Shown one piece after another: positions 1-8,636 of a DNA stretch of 64,000 bases. Both the position numbers and the translations under genes were made by a program. How positions within the stretch are numbered: position 1 is the stretch's first letter; each line of letters begins with the position of its first letter. The stretch lies in the NCBI GenBank assembly GCA_017307785.1, contig JAFKGI010000027.1, forward strand, positions 40,539-104,538, in the 5' to 3' direction. Source of the stretch: Vulcanimicrobiota bacterium (GTDB taxonomy: Bacteria; Vulcanimicrobiota; Xenobia; Xenobiales; JADMJV01). The notes beneath the pieces are model-generated. The model searched no databases. It was not told the DNA's origin and worked only from the letters and a program-made list of their open reading frames with translations.

Positions 1-921
1 ACCAAAGACGTGCAAATTTGCCTGGTCGGGGACGAGCGACGCATTAAAGCGATGCTTCCGCCCAAGTCGAATGTGGAGATCAGTCACTGCGACGACTTTT
101 TCCGCATGGATGAGCATCCCGGACCGGGGCTGCGCGGGCGTAAGCAGGCTTCCATGATGGTGGCCGCCCGCATGATCAAAGAGGGCGAAGCGCAGGCTTT
201 TGTGTGCGCCGGCAACACCGGAGCGCTGCATCAGGTGGCGGCCCTGGAAATCGGCCGCATCAAAGGCATTCGCCGCTCGGCCCTGGCCGCCGTCTTCCCC
301 ACCCGCCCGACCGAGAGCCTGGCGCTGGACGTCGGTGCCAACGCCGACTGCAAGCCGGAATACCTGGTCCAGTTTGCCACCATGGGATCGATCTACGCCG
401 AAAAGGTGATGGGCAAGAAGAATCCCCGCGTGGCCCTGCTCAACATCGGCAACGAAGAAGGCAAAGGCAACGCTCTGGTGCTGGCCGCCCGCGAGCTGCT
501 GCAAAAACAGGCCGGCATCAACTTCGTGGGCAACGTCGAGCCCATCAACTTTTTCAACGGCGAAGCGGACGTAGCCGTCTGCGACGGCTTCGTCGGCAAC
601 ATGATGCTCAAGACCAGTGAGGCCGTAGCCGAATGGCTGATGGGCCGGGTGCGCGAAGCGGCCCTGCGCACGCCCGTCGCCAAGCTGGGCGGACACCTGC
701 TCAAGCCTTCTCTCAAGACCTTACGTCAAGAAATCAACCACTCCGAGCACGGCGGTGCCGTCATGCTCGGCCTCAAAGGCGTGGTCATCAAGTGCCACGG
801 CCGGGCCACCGCCGACACCATCGAGAACGGCATCAAGGTGGCCGCCCGCGCGCTGCGCAATCGGGTGGTGCAGCAAATCGAAGAAAGCCACAAAGAGAGT
901 GGCCAAGAGCTAAGCGTTTGA
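1..921 (+). CDS. plsX: PlsX phosphate acyltransferase (5' end cut by window)
   Basis: Converts acyl-ACP to acyl-phosphate, the first step of PlsX/PlsY phospholipid synthesis, at the inner face of the membrane. The reading frame is open to base 1, and the GTG at 10 lies inside a conserved LVGDE stretch that is normally well inside the protein, so the true start is outside the window. Family motifs are present: AFVCAGNTGAL, GRIKGIRRSALA, LDVGAN, LLNIGNEEGKG and CDGFVGN. The visible 306 codons cover nearly all of a usual 330-residue PlsX. The stop TGA (919-921) overlaps the TTG start proposed for recG, so the two are probably co-transcribed and translationally coupled. Identification is secure by motif. 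Confidence 0.95.
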   Translation, partial: TKDVQICLVGDERRIKAMLPPKSNVEISHCDDFFRMDEHPGPGLRGRKQASMMVAARMIKEGEAQAFVCAGNTGALHQVAALEIGRIKGIRRSALAAVFPTRPTESLALDVGANADCKPEYLVQFATMGSIYAEKVMGKKNPRVALLNIGNEEGKGNALVLAARELLQKQAGINFVGNVEPINFFNGEADVAVCDGFVGNMMLKTSEAVAEWLMGRVREAALRTPVAKLGGHLLKPSLKTLRQEINHSEHGGAVMLGLKGVVIKCHGRATADTIENGIKVAARALRNRVVQQIEESHKESGQELSV

Positions 922-3302
922 CACTGTCCCCGCGGGGTCGCGAACTGGCCGAAGCGCTGGTGGTCCAGTTGCGCAAAGAGTATCAAGATGGTTGTCGCGA
1001 CCGTTACCAGGTAGACCGCCTGGTGCAACGCTGGCAGACCGCCGTGGACGAACTCGAGCCCGCCGAGGGCCGCCGCCTGACCCAGTCCATCCGACCTCTG
1101 CTGCGCGGCTATCACGGTCTGGGTATGGGGGAACGGCAGCACACGCTGGTGGAAACCGGCCAGGACCTGGCCCGCCTGGCCGGCATCGAGCGCAAGCCCA
1201 GCGCCCCCAAGAGCACCACCGTGGCTCCCCCGCCGGCGGCCAAAAGCAATCTGGAACTCGACTCCGAGGTCATGTATCTCAAGAACGTCGGGCCTCAAGC
1301 CGGCGCTCGACTGCACAAACTGGGGCTGCACACCGTGCGCGACCTCATTCTGCATCTGCCGCGACGCTGGGAGGACCGCACCGCCATTCGTCCCATCGCC
1401 AGCCTGCGCCCGGGAGCGGTGGAAACCGTCCAGGGCAAACTGGGGACCCTCAAAACCAAAAGCCCGCGCCAGGGCATGACCATCTCCGAATTTTCTCTCA
1501 GCGACGGCACCGGCACCGTCATGCTCACCTGGTTCAACCAGCCCCACGCCATCAAGGCCCTGCAACCCGGAACCACCGTGACGGCCGTGGGCAAGGTCGA
1601 AGAGAACTACGGCCAGTTGCAAATCAACACGCCCGAACTGGAAAGCGGCCAAGACAACATTCAGGCCGGCCGCATCGTGCCGGTTTATCCCCTGACCGGA
1701 CAGATGAGTCAGAAATGGCTGCGCAAAGTGCTCTTTCAGGCCGTGCCCACCTTTGCTCCCAAACTGCCCGACCCCCTACCCGAGCATCTCCTATCTCGCC
1801 ATTCTTTCCCACGCAAGGGAGCGGCCGTCACCGAGTTCCACTGGCCCGGCGATTTCGCCCGCCGCGACTGGGCGCGCCGGCGCCTGGCCTTCGAAGAGCT
1901 CTTCATGGTCCAAATGGAACTGGCCGAACAGCGCCGTGAGCGCGAAGTCGAGCCACGCCTGCTCCACTATCGTTTGGATAAACCGCTGGTGGAAAGCTTC
2001 CTGGAGCGTCTGCCCTTCGCCCCCACCGGAGCCCAATCCAGGGTGATGGGTCAGATCCTCGGCGATTTGGGACGCGACGTGCCCATGAATCGGCTGCTGC
2101 AGGGAGACGTGGGCGCCGGCAAAACGGTAGTGGCCGCTTTCGCCGCCTGGTGCGGCTTCCAAAGCGGCTACCAATCGGCCATCATGGCCCCTACCGAAAT
2201 CCTTTCCGAGCAGCACTACCACAAGCTCCAGGAGATGCTGGAGCCGGCCGGGATGCGCTGCGCCCGCCTCTCCGGCAGCCAGAAGAAAGCCGAGAAGCGC
2301 AAGGTTTACGAAGGACTGGCCGATCACAGCATCGACCTGGTGGTGGGCACCCACGCCCTCATTCAGCAGGGAGTGGAGTTCTCCAAACTGGGGGCGGTGG
2401 TGGTCGACGAGCAGCACAAGTTCGGCGTGATGCAACGCACCACGCTGCGCCAGAAGGGTCACAATCCGGACCTGCTGGTGATGACGGCCACGCCCATCCC
2501 GCGCACCCTGGCGCTGACGCTCTACGGCGACCTGGAGGTCTCGCGCCTGGACGAACTGCCGCCCGGCCGCCAGCCCATCCATTCCGAGTCGGTGCCCTTT
2601 TCGGAACGGCGTCGCGTCTACGACGAGATTCGCCAGCAGATCAACGAGGGCCGTCAGGCCTACATTATCTGCCCGCTGGTGGAGGAAACCGAAAAGGTGG
2701 AGGCGACCGCCGCCGTCGAGGAAGCCGAAGTACTGCGTACCCGGGTCTTCCCCGAGTTCTCGGTGGGCCTGCTGCACGGACGCATGAAGGGCGCCGACAA
2801 GGAAAAGGTCATGCAAGACTTCCGCGACGGCATCCATCAGATTCTCATCTCCACCACCGTCATCGAGGTGGGCGTGGACGTGCCCAACGCGACCGTCATG
2901 CTGGTGCAGGATGCCAACCGCTTCGGCCTGGCTCAGCTCCACCAGTTGCGCGGCCGCGTGGGCCGCGGCAAGCACCAGTCTCGCTGCATTTTCATGGGAG
3001 ACGCCAAAAGCGAAGACTCGGCCCGGCGCCTGAAAGCCATCGCCCGTCTTTCGGACGGCTTTGACGTGGCCGAAGAAGACCTGCAGATTCGCGGCCCCGG
3101 CGACTTCTACGGCCTGCGTCAGTCCGGCTTCCCGGAATTCAAGGTCGCCGACCTGCTGCGCGATCAGGATCTATTGGAACTGGCCCGCGGCGAAGCTCAG
3201 CAGATTATGAAAGACGACCCGCAGCTGCTGCATTCCGAGCATCGCCTGCTGAAACAAGCGCTGGAAAGTCGCCAGATGCGCAGCTCCGAGCTGGTCCACT
3301 AG
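918..3302 (+). CDS. recG: ATP-dependent DNA helicase RecG
   Basis: Branch-migration helicase that remodels stalled replication forks and Holliday junctions. About 794 residues from a TTG at 918 that overlaps the plsX stop. The frame stays open further upstream, but that sequence is out-of-frame plsX and reads as Arg-rich shadow. Seen: an N-terminal extension of about 110 residues, a helix-hairpin-helix-like YLKNVGPQAG segment, an OB-fold wedge region, Walker A GDVGAGKT (about residue 396), DEQH box (about 496), TATPIPRTLALT and the RGRVGRG motif VI (about 677). The C-terminal TRG-like segment is present. It is longer than E. coli RecG (693) because of the N-terminal part, as in several other phyla. 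ATG at 1272 is an alternative but would drop conserved-looking sequence. Confidence 0.95.
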   Translation: MTLSPRGRELAEALVVQLRKEYQDGCRDRYQVDRLVQRWQTAVDELEPAEGRRLTQSIRPLLRGYHGLGMGERQHTLVETGQDLARLAGIERKPSAPKSTTVAPPPAAKSNLELDSEVMYLKNVGPQAGARLHKLGLHTVRDLILHLPRRWEDRTAIRPIASLRPGAVETVQGKLGTLKTKSPRQGMTISEFSLSDGTGTVMLTWFNQPHAIKALQPGTTVTAVGKVEENYGQLQINTPELESGQDNIQAGRIVPVYPLTGQMSQKWLRKVLFQAVPTFAPKLPDPLPEHLLSRHSFPRKGAAVTEFHWPGDFARRDWARRRLAFEELFMVQMELAEQRREREVEPRLLHYRLDKPLVESFLERLPFAPTGAQSRVMGQILGDLGRDVPMNRLLQGDVGAGKTVVAAFAAWCGFQSGYQSAIMAPTEILSEQHYHKLQEMLEPAGMRCARLSGSQKKAEKRKVYEGLADHSIDLVVGTHALIQQGVEFSKLGAVVVDEQHKFGVMQRTTLRQKGHNPDLLVMTATPIPRTLALTLYGDLEVSRLDELPPGRQPIHSESVPFSERRRVYDEIRQQINEGRQAYIICPLVEETEKVEATAAVEEAEVLRTRVFPEFSVGLLHGRMKGADKEKVMQDFRDGIHQILISTTVIEVGVDVPNATVMLVQDANRFGLAQLHQLRGRVGRGKHQSRCIFMGDAKSEDSARRLKAIARLSDGFDVAEEDLQIRGPGDFYGLRQSGFPEFKVADLLRDQDLLELARGEAQQIMKDDPQLLHSEHRLLKQALESRQMRSSELVH

Positions 3303-3304
3303 CG

Positions 3305-3781
3305 GTGCTGGGCAAAGTCCGCCCCACCACCGGCAAGGTGCTGGAATCGATTCTCTCGACCCTGGATGACTACTGGGAAGGCGCGCGCGTGCTCGATCTT
3401 TTTGCCGGGTCGGGAAGCCTGGGACTGGCCGCCCAGGCCCACGGCGCCCGCGAGGTGGTGGCCGTCGAAGGCCACTCCAAGGTAGCCGCCCCTCTGCGCA
3501 AAAAGCTCCAGCTGATCGTGGGAGTTCTGCCGGCCGCCTTGAGCAAGGTGGAAGGCCGCTTCGACATCATTCTCGGAGACCCGCCCTACGGCGTGCCCGA
3601 AGGTCCGTCCACACTCGCCCTGCTGAGCCCATTGCTGGAGCCCGACGGCTGGATCGTTTGGGAGCATCACCACAAAGACCCCTACCCCGACCCGGTGCCA
3701 GGGCTGAGCTTGTGGCGCTGTCGGCGCTTCGGAGAAACGGCCGTCTCCTACTACCGCCAGGGCGGTATTTCGCCGGACTGA
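3305..3781 (+). CDS. rsmD: RsmD-like 16S rRNA (guanine-N2) methyltransferase
   Basis: Predicted SAM-dependent methyltransferase of the RsmD family, which methylates G966 of 16S rRNA. Seen: RPTTGKVLESIL, matching the family's RPTxxRVREALF entry motif, SAM-binding DLFAGSGSLGL (residues 31-41) and catalytic DPPY (92-95). At 158 residues from GTG 3305 it is shorter than usual (about 180-190): the N-terminal RNA-contact residues before RPT are reduced to five. No in-frame ATG was found upstream before running into recG. It begins two bases after the recG stop, so it should share that transcript. Its 3' end overlaps the convergent gene by 31 bp. Function is by family; the short N-terminus leaves some doubt about exact site specificity. 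Confidence 0.85.
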   Translation: MLGKVRPTTGKVLESILSTLDDYWEGARVLDLFAGSGSLGLAAQAHGAREVVAVEGHSKVAAPLRKKLQLIVGVLPAALSKVEGRFDIILGDPPYGVPEGPSTLALLSPLLEPDGWIVWEHHHKDPYPDPVPGLSLWRCRRFGETAVSYYRQGGISPD

Positions 3782-4215
3782 TGGGGCCAGCGCTCGATGA
3801 GCGGCCATTCGGCCCGGTCCTCAGGAGCGACGTAAGTCCAGACCCACTCCCCCTGCCAGGCCACGGCCACCCGCAGGTAGTCGCGCAGAGTGGGCGTGAA
3901 GCCTTCGAAGTCATCGAGGTGGCGGCGCATTTCCGGGCAGTCGCGCAGAGTCAAAATCTCTCCGGCCACCGCACCAGGCCAGGCGGGAGTGGCCGGAACC
4001 GGTTCGGCCGGGGCCGACCAGTCGTAGGGAAGGGCCTGCAGAACCGGCCAGTCGGACGGCAGGGTCAGCGCCGGATATCCCTCGGGCCGCAACCTTAGAT
4101 GGCCGGGCCAGCTCAGGCTCCGACTGTCCAGAACCCATTCGCTCAACTGGTCATAATTGTTGTGGTCGGGCCGCAGCGAGCCGTAGACAAAAAGGGATAA
4201 GCTCATAAGCGCCAT
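3751..4215 (-). CDS. Gamma-glutamylcyclotransferase-like protein
   Basis: Small cytoplasmic protein of the GGCT/AIG2-like fold. The signature YGSL (residues 11-14, within LFVYGSLRP) forms the substrate loop in this family, and DDFEGF near residue 117 carries the expected acidic residue. The family cleaves gamma-glutamyl amines or glutathione to 5-oxoproline, but many members have unknown substrates. Start ATG at 4215 (154 residues) or ATG at 4206 (MSLSLF, three residues shorter). It is convergent to rsmD with a 31-bp overlap and divergent from thiN with only 12 bp between starts, so both promoters must overlap the opposite coding regions. Confidence 0.75.
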   Translation of the reverse strand: MALMSLSLFVYGSLRPDHNNYDQLSEWVLDSRSLSWPGHLRLRPEGYPALTLPSDWPVLQALPYDWSAPAEPVPATPAWPGAVAGEILTLRDCPEMRRHLDDFEGFTPTLRDYLRVAVAWQGEWVWTYVAPEDRAEWPLIERWPHQSGEIPPWR

Positions 4216-4227
4216 AGCTACCTGAGC

Positions 4228-4893
4228 ATGAGCGAAAACCCTGCGGCCATCATCGTGGCCGGTGGTCCTCCTCCCCCGGTCGCCTGGGCTCGTCCTCTGC
4301 TGGAGCGGGCCAGCCTGGTGTTTTGTGCCGATTCCGGCCTGCATTTGTGCCTGGCTTGCGGGCTCCAGCCGGACATGCTGGTGGGCGACCTGGACTCGGT
4401 GGGGCCGGAACAACTGGCGCGACTGCCCCAGCCTCGCTACGGAGTCGAGCATCACCGCAGCGACAAGGATGAGTCCGATCTGGATCTGACTTTGCGCGCC
4501 CTGGCCCGTTACTGGCAGGGCCCGGTGGACATCCTGGCAGCCCTGGGCGGCCGACTGGACCACGCCCTGTTCAATCTCTGCGCCGTCCTCTTTCAGGGTC
4601 GCCAGCTCGGCCTGCGCGTGCGTCTGCTGGAGCCGGACACGGTGGTCTACCCCTTGGAGGACGAGCCACTGGAACTGGTCGACTTGAGCGGCGCCACCTG
4701 CTCGATTCTTCCCCTGGGAAGTCCCCTGGAGGGAGTCCACCTGGAAGGCTTCCGCTACCCCCTCCGAGGGGAGCCGCTCGGGCACCGCCAGACGCGAGGC
4801 CTATCGAACCAGATCGAAAGTTCCACGGCTCGGATTCGTGCCCGCTCGGGACAGGCGCTGGTGGTCGTCACCAAGAATTACGTGCCATGCTGA
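4228..4893 (+). CDS. thiN: Thiamine pyrophosphokinase
   Basis: Transfers pyrophosphate from ATP to thiamine to give thiamine diphosphate. 221 residues, normal length. Motifs: CADSGLHLCLACGLQPD (substrate-side N-domain), GDLDSV (53-58), SDKDESDLDLTL (78-89) with the acidic Mg-binding cluster, and ALGGRLDHALFN (about 105-116). The C-terminal half has TCSILPLG and TRGLSNQ, as in the family's C-terminal beta domain. The ATG at 4228 lacks a clear Shine-Dalgarno, but TAGCTA stands 7 bases upstream at a -10-like position, so a very short leader is possible. No TPP riboswitch was seen. The next gene starts inside this one (7-bp overlap). Confidence 0.92.
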   Translation: MSENPAAIIVAGGPPPPVAWARPLLERASLVFCADSGLHLCLACGLQPDMLVGDLDSVGPEQLARLPQPRYGVEHHRSDKDESDLDLTLRALARYWQGPVDILAALGGRLDHALFNLCAVLFQGRQLGLRVRLLEPDTVVYPLEDEPLELVDLSGATCSILPLGSPLEGVHLEGFRYPLRGEPLGHRQTRGLSNQIESSTARIRARSGQALVVVTKNYVPC

Positions 4894-5477
4894 AAGAACT
4901 GCTGGGCTCCCTGCTGGCCGTGCCCATTGACCTCGTCTTCTGTGCCGGCGATATGCTGCACTTCAAGTGCAACTCCTCGCTGACCCAGGGCAAGGTGCGC
5001 AAGGTGCGCGCCCGACTGCCCGAAGGCCAGATGTTTGGGGCCCGCATCGAGGTGCTGGCCCAGGACGAGAAAAGCGGTCTTTACAAAGGTCGCCTGGTTG
5101 ACCCCATCGAGGCGATCGCCCACCTGCGCGGCCTGCTGCCCCTGCCTTTTGAGGACAGGCGAGTCTCGCCGCGCATCGAGAGGACGGTGCGGGTGCTGTC
5201 TCCCCAGCTCGAGGGCTTCAGCGCCCTGACACGCGATATTTCGCTGCAGGGACTCTGCCTGGTGGTCGGTCAAATTTTGAACCCCGGCTCCAAGCTGCAG
5301 GTCGAAATGGACCTGGACGCCTCCAGTCCCCATCCGGTGCGCTTCGATCTGGAAATTCGCTGGTCCGCGCCGGATCTGCTGACCGGGAAGAATCTGGTGG
5401 GTGGCTGCTTCCTCACCATGAATCAGCGACAGCGCACGGTGCTCAAGACCTACCTGGCCAGCACCTTGACCGCCTAA
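4887..5477 (+). CDS. PilZ-domain c-di-GMP-binding protein
   Basis: Likely c-di-GMP receptor. The PilZ domain occupies roughly residues 90-196 and has both ligand-binding motifs intact: RxxxR as R92-VSP-R96 and D/NxSxxG as D117-ISLQG-122. The N-terminal 85 residues form a beta-rich YcgR-N/flagellar-brake-like module (LHFKCNSSLTQGKV). No signal peptide or membrane segment. It overlaps thiN by 7 bp, so it is translationally coupled to a vitamin gene, which says little about its job. Comparable two-domain proteins control motility or polysaccharide output. The target is not evident here. Confidence 0.85.
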   Translation: MLKELLGSLLAVPIDLVFCAGDMLHFKCNSSLTQGKVRKVRARLPEGQMFGARIEVLAQDEKSGLYKGRLVDPIEAIAHLRGLLPLPFEDRRVSPRIERTVRVLSPQLEGFSALTRDISLQGLCLVVGQILNPGSKLQVEMDLDASSPHPVRFDLEIRWSAPDLLTGKNLVGGCFLTMNQRQRTVLKTYLASTLTA

Positions 5478-5505
5478 AAAAAAGAAGGCCCGCCGGAGGC
5501 GGGCC
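5476..5505 (-). terminator. Rho-independent terminator, minus strand
   Basis: GGCCCGCC (5487-5494), three-base loop, GGCGGGCC (5498-5505). On the plus strand an eight-base A run precedes the hairpin, so the U tract lies on the minus strand. It ends the kinase-Hpt transcript and abuts the stop of the convergent PilZ gene. Confidence 0.85.
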
Positions 5506-5702
5506 AACATGTGACTTGGTGAGTGAGGTGGGTTAGGGCTTACAAATCATCGACGACCACTTCCCAGTCGCGGTCTTCGGTGACAATCATTGAAAACTAC
5601 TTGCTGCGGTCACTTTCGTTCCCGTGCTTTTAGATTAGCAAGCCGGCGGCAGCCACCGTAGGTCGACTGATCCCCTCGACCCGGTACCCGAGTACTGAGT
5701 AC
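5506..5702. other. Intergenic region with palindromes, possible 16-codon ORF
   Basis: No convincing gene. On the minus strand there is an ATG at 5590 followed by 16 codons to TAA at 5540 (MIVTEDRDWEVVVDDL), with no clear ribosome site. The terminator lies about 35 bases further on, so a tiny third cistron of the kinase operon cannot be excluded. At its right edge CTGAGTACTCAG (5695-5706) is a perfect 12-bp palindrome, and GAGTAC-tga-GTACTC (5690-5704) is a dyad overlapping the Hpt stop codon. A related GGTAC-YCGAGTA string occurs near 8311 upstream of the small gene at 8420. Confidence 0.4.
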
Positions 5703-6041
5703 TCAGCCCTGCAGAACGTGCTCCTGCAGACGGCGCATCACCGACTCCAAAGCCCCGAGAGTCTCGGACATATCCGGCAGAGGATCCGACTGCGTCTGCT
5801 TGTCCAGTTCCAGGCACGCGCGCTCCGCGGCCGGCGAGAACAAATAGGAGAGTCCGCCGCGGAACCAGTGCACCGCTTTGCGCACTTCCTCCCGGTCATT
5901 GGCCACTACCGCCTGGCGCAGGCGAGTAAGCATCGGATCGACCTCGGCCAGAAATTGCTTGAGCACTTCCTGTAAAATCGTCTCATTGCCGAAGCATTTG
6001 AGAGCTTTCTCTCGGTCAAACAGATCCGCATCCTGAGTCAT
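5703..6041 (-). CDS. Hpt histidine-phosphotransfer protein
   Basis: Stand-alone phosphotransfer domain of 112 residues. His58 in AVHWFRGGLSYL is the predicted phosphorylation site; the usual context is AHxLKGSSxxLG, so the pattern fits although the K is R. All-helical with no membrane segment. Its ATG overlaps the stop of the hybrid kinase (ATGA at 6038-6041), so it is translated with that kinase and is the natural acceptor from the kinase's receiver domain. The final output regulator of this relay is not in the window. Confidence 0.85.
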   Translation of the reverse strand: MTQDADLFDREKALKCFGNETILQEVLKQFLAEVDPMLTRLRQAVVANDREEVRKAVHWFRGGLSYLFSPAAERACLELDKQTQSDPLPDMSETLGALESVMRRLQEHVLQG

Positions 6042-8227
6042 TGCGCTTGTATCCTTAACAAAATTCTTTCCAATTCGGGGGCCACGATCGGTTTGGCCAA
6101 AAACTCGTTCATGCCGGCGTCCATGCAGAGCTTGCGATCCTGCTCGAACGCTTGAGCCGTCAGCGCGACGATCATCGTTTGGTTCCGGCCCAAATCCTCC
6201 TCCATCCGGCGAATCAGCCGGGTGGCCTCCAGGCCGTCCATGATGGGCATCTGCACATCCATGAAAATCACATCGAAATTCTCCTCGCGAGCTTTCTCCA
6301 CAGCATCCTGGCCATCTTCCACGCAGCTGACTTTGAAATGTCGTTCCTCCAGCAGCAAGCGCATCACCGTCTGGCCAATCGGATTGTCTTCCGCCAACAG
6401 GGCCGTCATTCCGGGACGAACGACCACCTCAGGCTCCACCGGAGCGGGCGGTTTGGCTTCCGAAGGTTCCAGGGCAGCCCAAAGGCTGACCGTGGTCAAG
6501 GGTGCGCCCACCCGGACGAGCCGCGCGTCTTCCAGGTCGAGTCCGGGCAGCAGCGCCACCCGAGTCTCGGCCGGCAGTCCGGTCAACCAGGCCCGCAGCT
6601 TCTCGGCGTCGCCCAGGCACAGGGGATCGACCACCCAGAAGTCGGCTTGTCCCTGCAAGTCCCCCTCCTGGACCTCGATGTCCATCCGCCGCAGCGCCTG
6701 GAGCACGGCATCCCGATAGCTGGCCTGAGGAGCGAGCACCAGACGACATCGGTCCACGATGGGACGAGCGGGCCGCAGGCGACCTCGGGCATCGTTGAGG
6801 GGCAACTTGAGCGTGCAGGTCGTGCCCTGGCCCGGCTGACTGGTCATCTCCAGGCTTCCGCCCATCTTGCCCACCAGACGCTGGCAGATGGCCAGGCCCA
6901 GACCGGTGCCGCCGAAGCGGCGGTGGATCGAGGCGTTGGCCTGAGCGAAGGGTTGGAAGACCTCACTCAAACTCTCGGGGGCGATTCCGCAACCGGTGTC
7001 AATGACCTGAAAGGTCAACCACTCGGCATCGCTATCGGCGGTCAGACGCACCGAACCGGTTTCGGTAAACTTGACGGCGTTGCTGATCAGGTTGAGCAGC
7101 ACCTGAAGCACGCGGGCCGAGTCCCCCGTCAACTGCTCGGGAATCTCTCCGACCTGCCCCCACAGGTCAACGTGGCGCTCGGCGCAACGAGTCACAAAGG
7201 GGGCCAGTGCCTGAGGAATCAGTTCCGCGGGAGAGTAGGCCAGTTCTTCCACGGTCAGAGCATCGGCTTCGATCTTCGAGAAGTCCAACACGTCGTTGAG
7301 AATGACCAGCAGATTGTTGGCGCTCTGATGCACCAGGTCGGCATATTCTTTCTGCTGACTGGTCAGGCCCGTGGTCTTGCGTAGATGCCCGACCATCCCC
7401 AGAATGCCGTTCATGGGAGTGCGGATTTCGTGGCTCATACGGGCCAGGAAGTCGCTCTTGGCCTGGCTGGCGTGGGCTGCCGACTGATAGGCCGCTTCAT
7501 ACTGGCGAGCGCGCAAGGCCAGTTGCTGCTCGAGGGAGACAAATCGACCCGCCACCTTGACGGCCAACACCCGGATGACGGTGACACCGGTCAGGAGAAC
7601 CAGCACCAGTCCCAACATCAAGGACCACTCCAGCTGCACGATGGCGCGTTGGAGCTTGTCCTGACGAACGGCCAGGACGTCCTGTTCGGTTTTGGTCATG
7701 CGGCTAAGAATGTTGCGAATGGACTCGCGCAGCAGCGGGCCCTCGCCCGAGACCAGCAGCTTTTGAGCTTCTCCGGCTGAGCCCGTGTTGAGCAGGGCGT
7801 TCTGGCGATTCATCTGCAAGCGCTTGGCGCCGAGTAAACCGTGGAGTTGGTCGCAACGCTCCACTTCTTCGCGGTCCTGGAGCAAGGTGCGCAAGTCTTT
7901 CAGCGGCCCGGTGAAATCAGCGCTGGCTTCATAAGCATCCAGCAAGGCCTGATTGCCCGTGAAAAGGTAACCTCGCTGGTTGCTTTCCGCCTGATAGAGA
8001 TCGCTCTCCAGGCGCCTCAGGGTTGTCTGCACCTGCAGGCTGCGCCGGGTCCATTCTCGCTGCACGTTGACCTCGTGAAAAAGATACAGGGTCCAGAGAG
8101 CCGTCGCGAATTGAATGACCAAGATCAACAGCACGCCGAACTGAACCAGGCCGGTTAACGCAGCCCCCTGGCCGCGTGTAAGTTCCTCCGCGGAGGAAGA
8201 CGGCGGCTCTTCGCTGTGGTTGGTCAT
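6038..8227 (-). CDS. Hybrid sensor histidine kinase, CHASE3-HisKA-HATPase-REC
   Basis: 729-residue membrane sensor. Order: TM1 (about 25-50), extracytoplasmic CHASE3-like helical bundle (about 50-195, with ESNQRGYLFTGN), TM2 (about 197-220), HisKA with phospho-His near 266 in MSHEIRTPMNGILG, HATPase_c with N box NLISNAVKFTETG, DTGCGIAP and GGTGLGLAI, a degenerate middle segment (about 500-590), then a C-terminal receiver with ALLAEDN and phospho-Asp near 653 in VIFMDVQMPIMDG, and Lys in FLAKPI. With the overlapping Hpt gene it forms a His-Asp-His relay. The promoter region is shared with a divergent small gene, and a GACAATT/AATTGTC dyad lies 46 bp upstream of the start. Confidence 0.92.
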   Translation of the reverse strand: MTNHSEEPPSSSAEELTRGQGAALTGLVQFGVLLILVIQFATALWTLYLFHEVNVQREWTRRSLQVQTTLRRLESDLYQAESNQRGYLFTGNQALLDAYEASADFTGPLKDLRTLLQDREEVERCDQLHGLLGAKRLQMNRQNALLNTGSAGEAQKLLVSGEGPLLRESIRNILSRMTKTEQDVLAVRQDKLQRAIVQLEWSLMLGLVLVLLTGVTVIRVLAVKVAGRFVSLEQQLALRARQYEAAYQSAAHASQAKSDFLARMSHEIRTPMNGILGMVGHLRKTTGLTSQQKEYADLVHQSANNLLVILNDVLDFSKIEADALTVEELAYSPAELIPQALAPFVTRCAERHVDLWGQVGEIPEQLTGDSARVLQVLLNLISNAVKFTETGSVRLTADSDAEWLTFQVIDTGCGIAPESLSEVFQPFAQANASIHRRFGGTGLGLAICQRLVGKMGGSLEMTSQPGQGTTCTLKLPLNDARGRLRPARPIVDRCRLVLAPQASYRDAVLQALRRMDIEVQEGDLQGQADFWVVDPLCLGDAEKLRAWLTGLPAETRVALLPGLDLEDARLVRVGAPLTTVSLWAALEPSEAKPPAPVEPEVVVRPGMTALLAEDNPIGQTVMRLLLEERHFKVSCVEDGQDAVEKAREENFDVIFMDVQMPIMDGLEATRLIRRMEEDLGRNQTMIVALTAQAFEQDRKLCMDAGMNEFLAKPIVAPELERILLRIQAQ

Positions 8228-8273
8228 GAAAATGGTATCCTAGGCGAGCCCCGCGGTCTCCTCCAGAGGATAG

Positions 8274-8292
8274 GACAATTGGGATAATTGTC
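8274..8292. promoter_or_regulatory. Inverted repeat upstream of hybrid kinase
   Basis: GACAATT (8274-8280), five-base centre, AATTGTC (8286-8292): perfect 7-bp arms with one helical turn between centres. It sits between the divergent kinase start (8227) and the small gene at 8420. An operator is the simplest reading; which regulator binds is unknown. Confidence 0.45.
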
Positions 8293-8419
8293 TGAGTGGA
8301 ATTCGTACCCCCGGCACCCGGTACTCGAGTAATACCCTCCAGGTACCTGTCACTCTGTCTCGGTACTACCGTCGTCACTAAAGTGAGGATACAAGCTTTC
8401 CGTTCGGAGGTCACAATCC

Positions 8420-8575
8420 ATGGCTACTTTCCTGGCATTCAGAGTCCCCAAAAGACTACATCACCAGAGTCTCCCGAACGAAGCTTGGGTTTCCCGCGCA
8501 GGTTCGTTCCAGCAACTCTTCAATCGCCTCGCCGAGTCCGGCTCGGACGAGAGTCGGGGGGAACGGGGCGAGTAA
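8420..8575 (+). CDS. Small protein of 51 residues, unknown function
   Basis: Short gene supported by its surroundings. GGAGG (8406-8410) lies nine bases before the ATG, and a strong Rho-independent terminator starts 26 bp after the stop. The product starts MATFLAFRVPKRLHHQ and ends in a charged SGSDESRGERGE tail. It has a hydrophobic-basic N-terminus, one Trp, no Cys and no signal peptide. A dyad TCACT-aa-AGTGA with GATACA just after it lies in the likely promoter. I recognise no family. It could be a regulatory microprotein for the divergent hybrid kinase or an independent gene. Signals are good; identity is unknown. Confidence 0.6.
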   Translation: MATFLAFRVPKRLHHQSLPNEAWVSRAGSFQQLFNRLAESGSDESRGERGE

Positions 8576-8600
8576 CGGACCTCGCCCCGACCCGTCTCCC

Positions 8601-8634
8601 AGGCCGCCTCTCCTCGAGGCGGCCTCTTTCTTTT
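8601..8634 (+). terminator. Rho-independent terminator of the small gene
   Basis: Perfect 10-bp stem AGGCCGCCTC (8601-8610) with GAGGCGGCCT (8616-8625), five-base loop, then CTTTCTTTT. It is placed directly after the 51-residue gene. Confidence 0.9.
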
Positions 8635-8636
8635 AG

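Noticed and set aside
4228..4260. TPP riboswitch before thiN
   Set aside because: Only 12 bp separate it from the divergent gene; no THI-box sequence.
5540..5590. 16-codon minus-strand ORF after the Hpt gene
   Set aside because: Too short and without a ribosome site to call as a gene; noted in the intergenic entry only.
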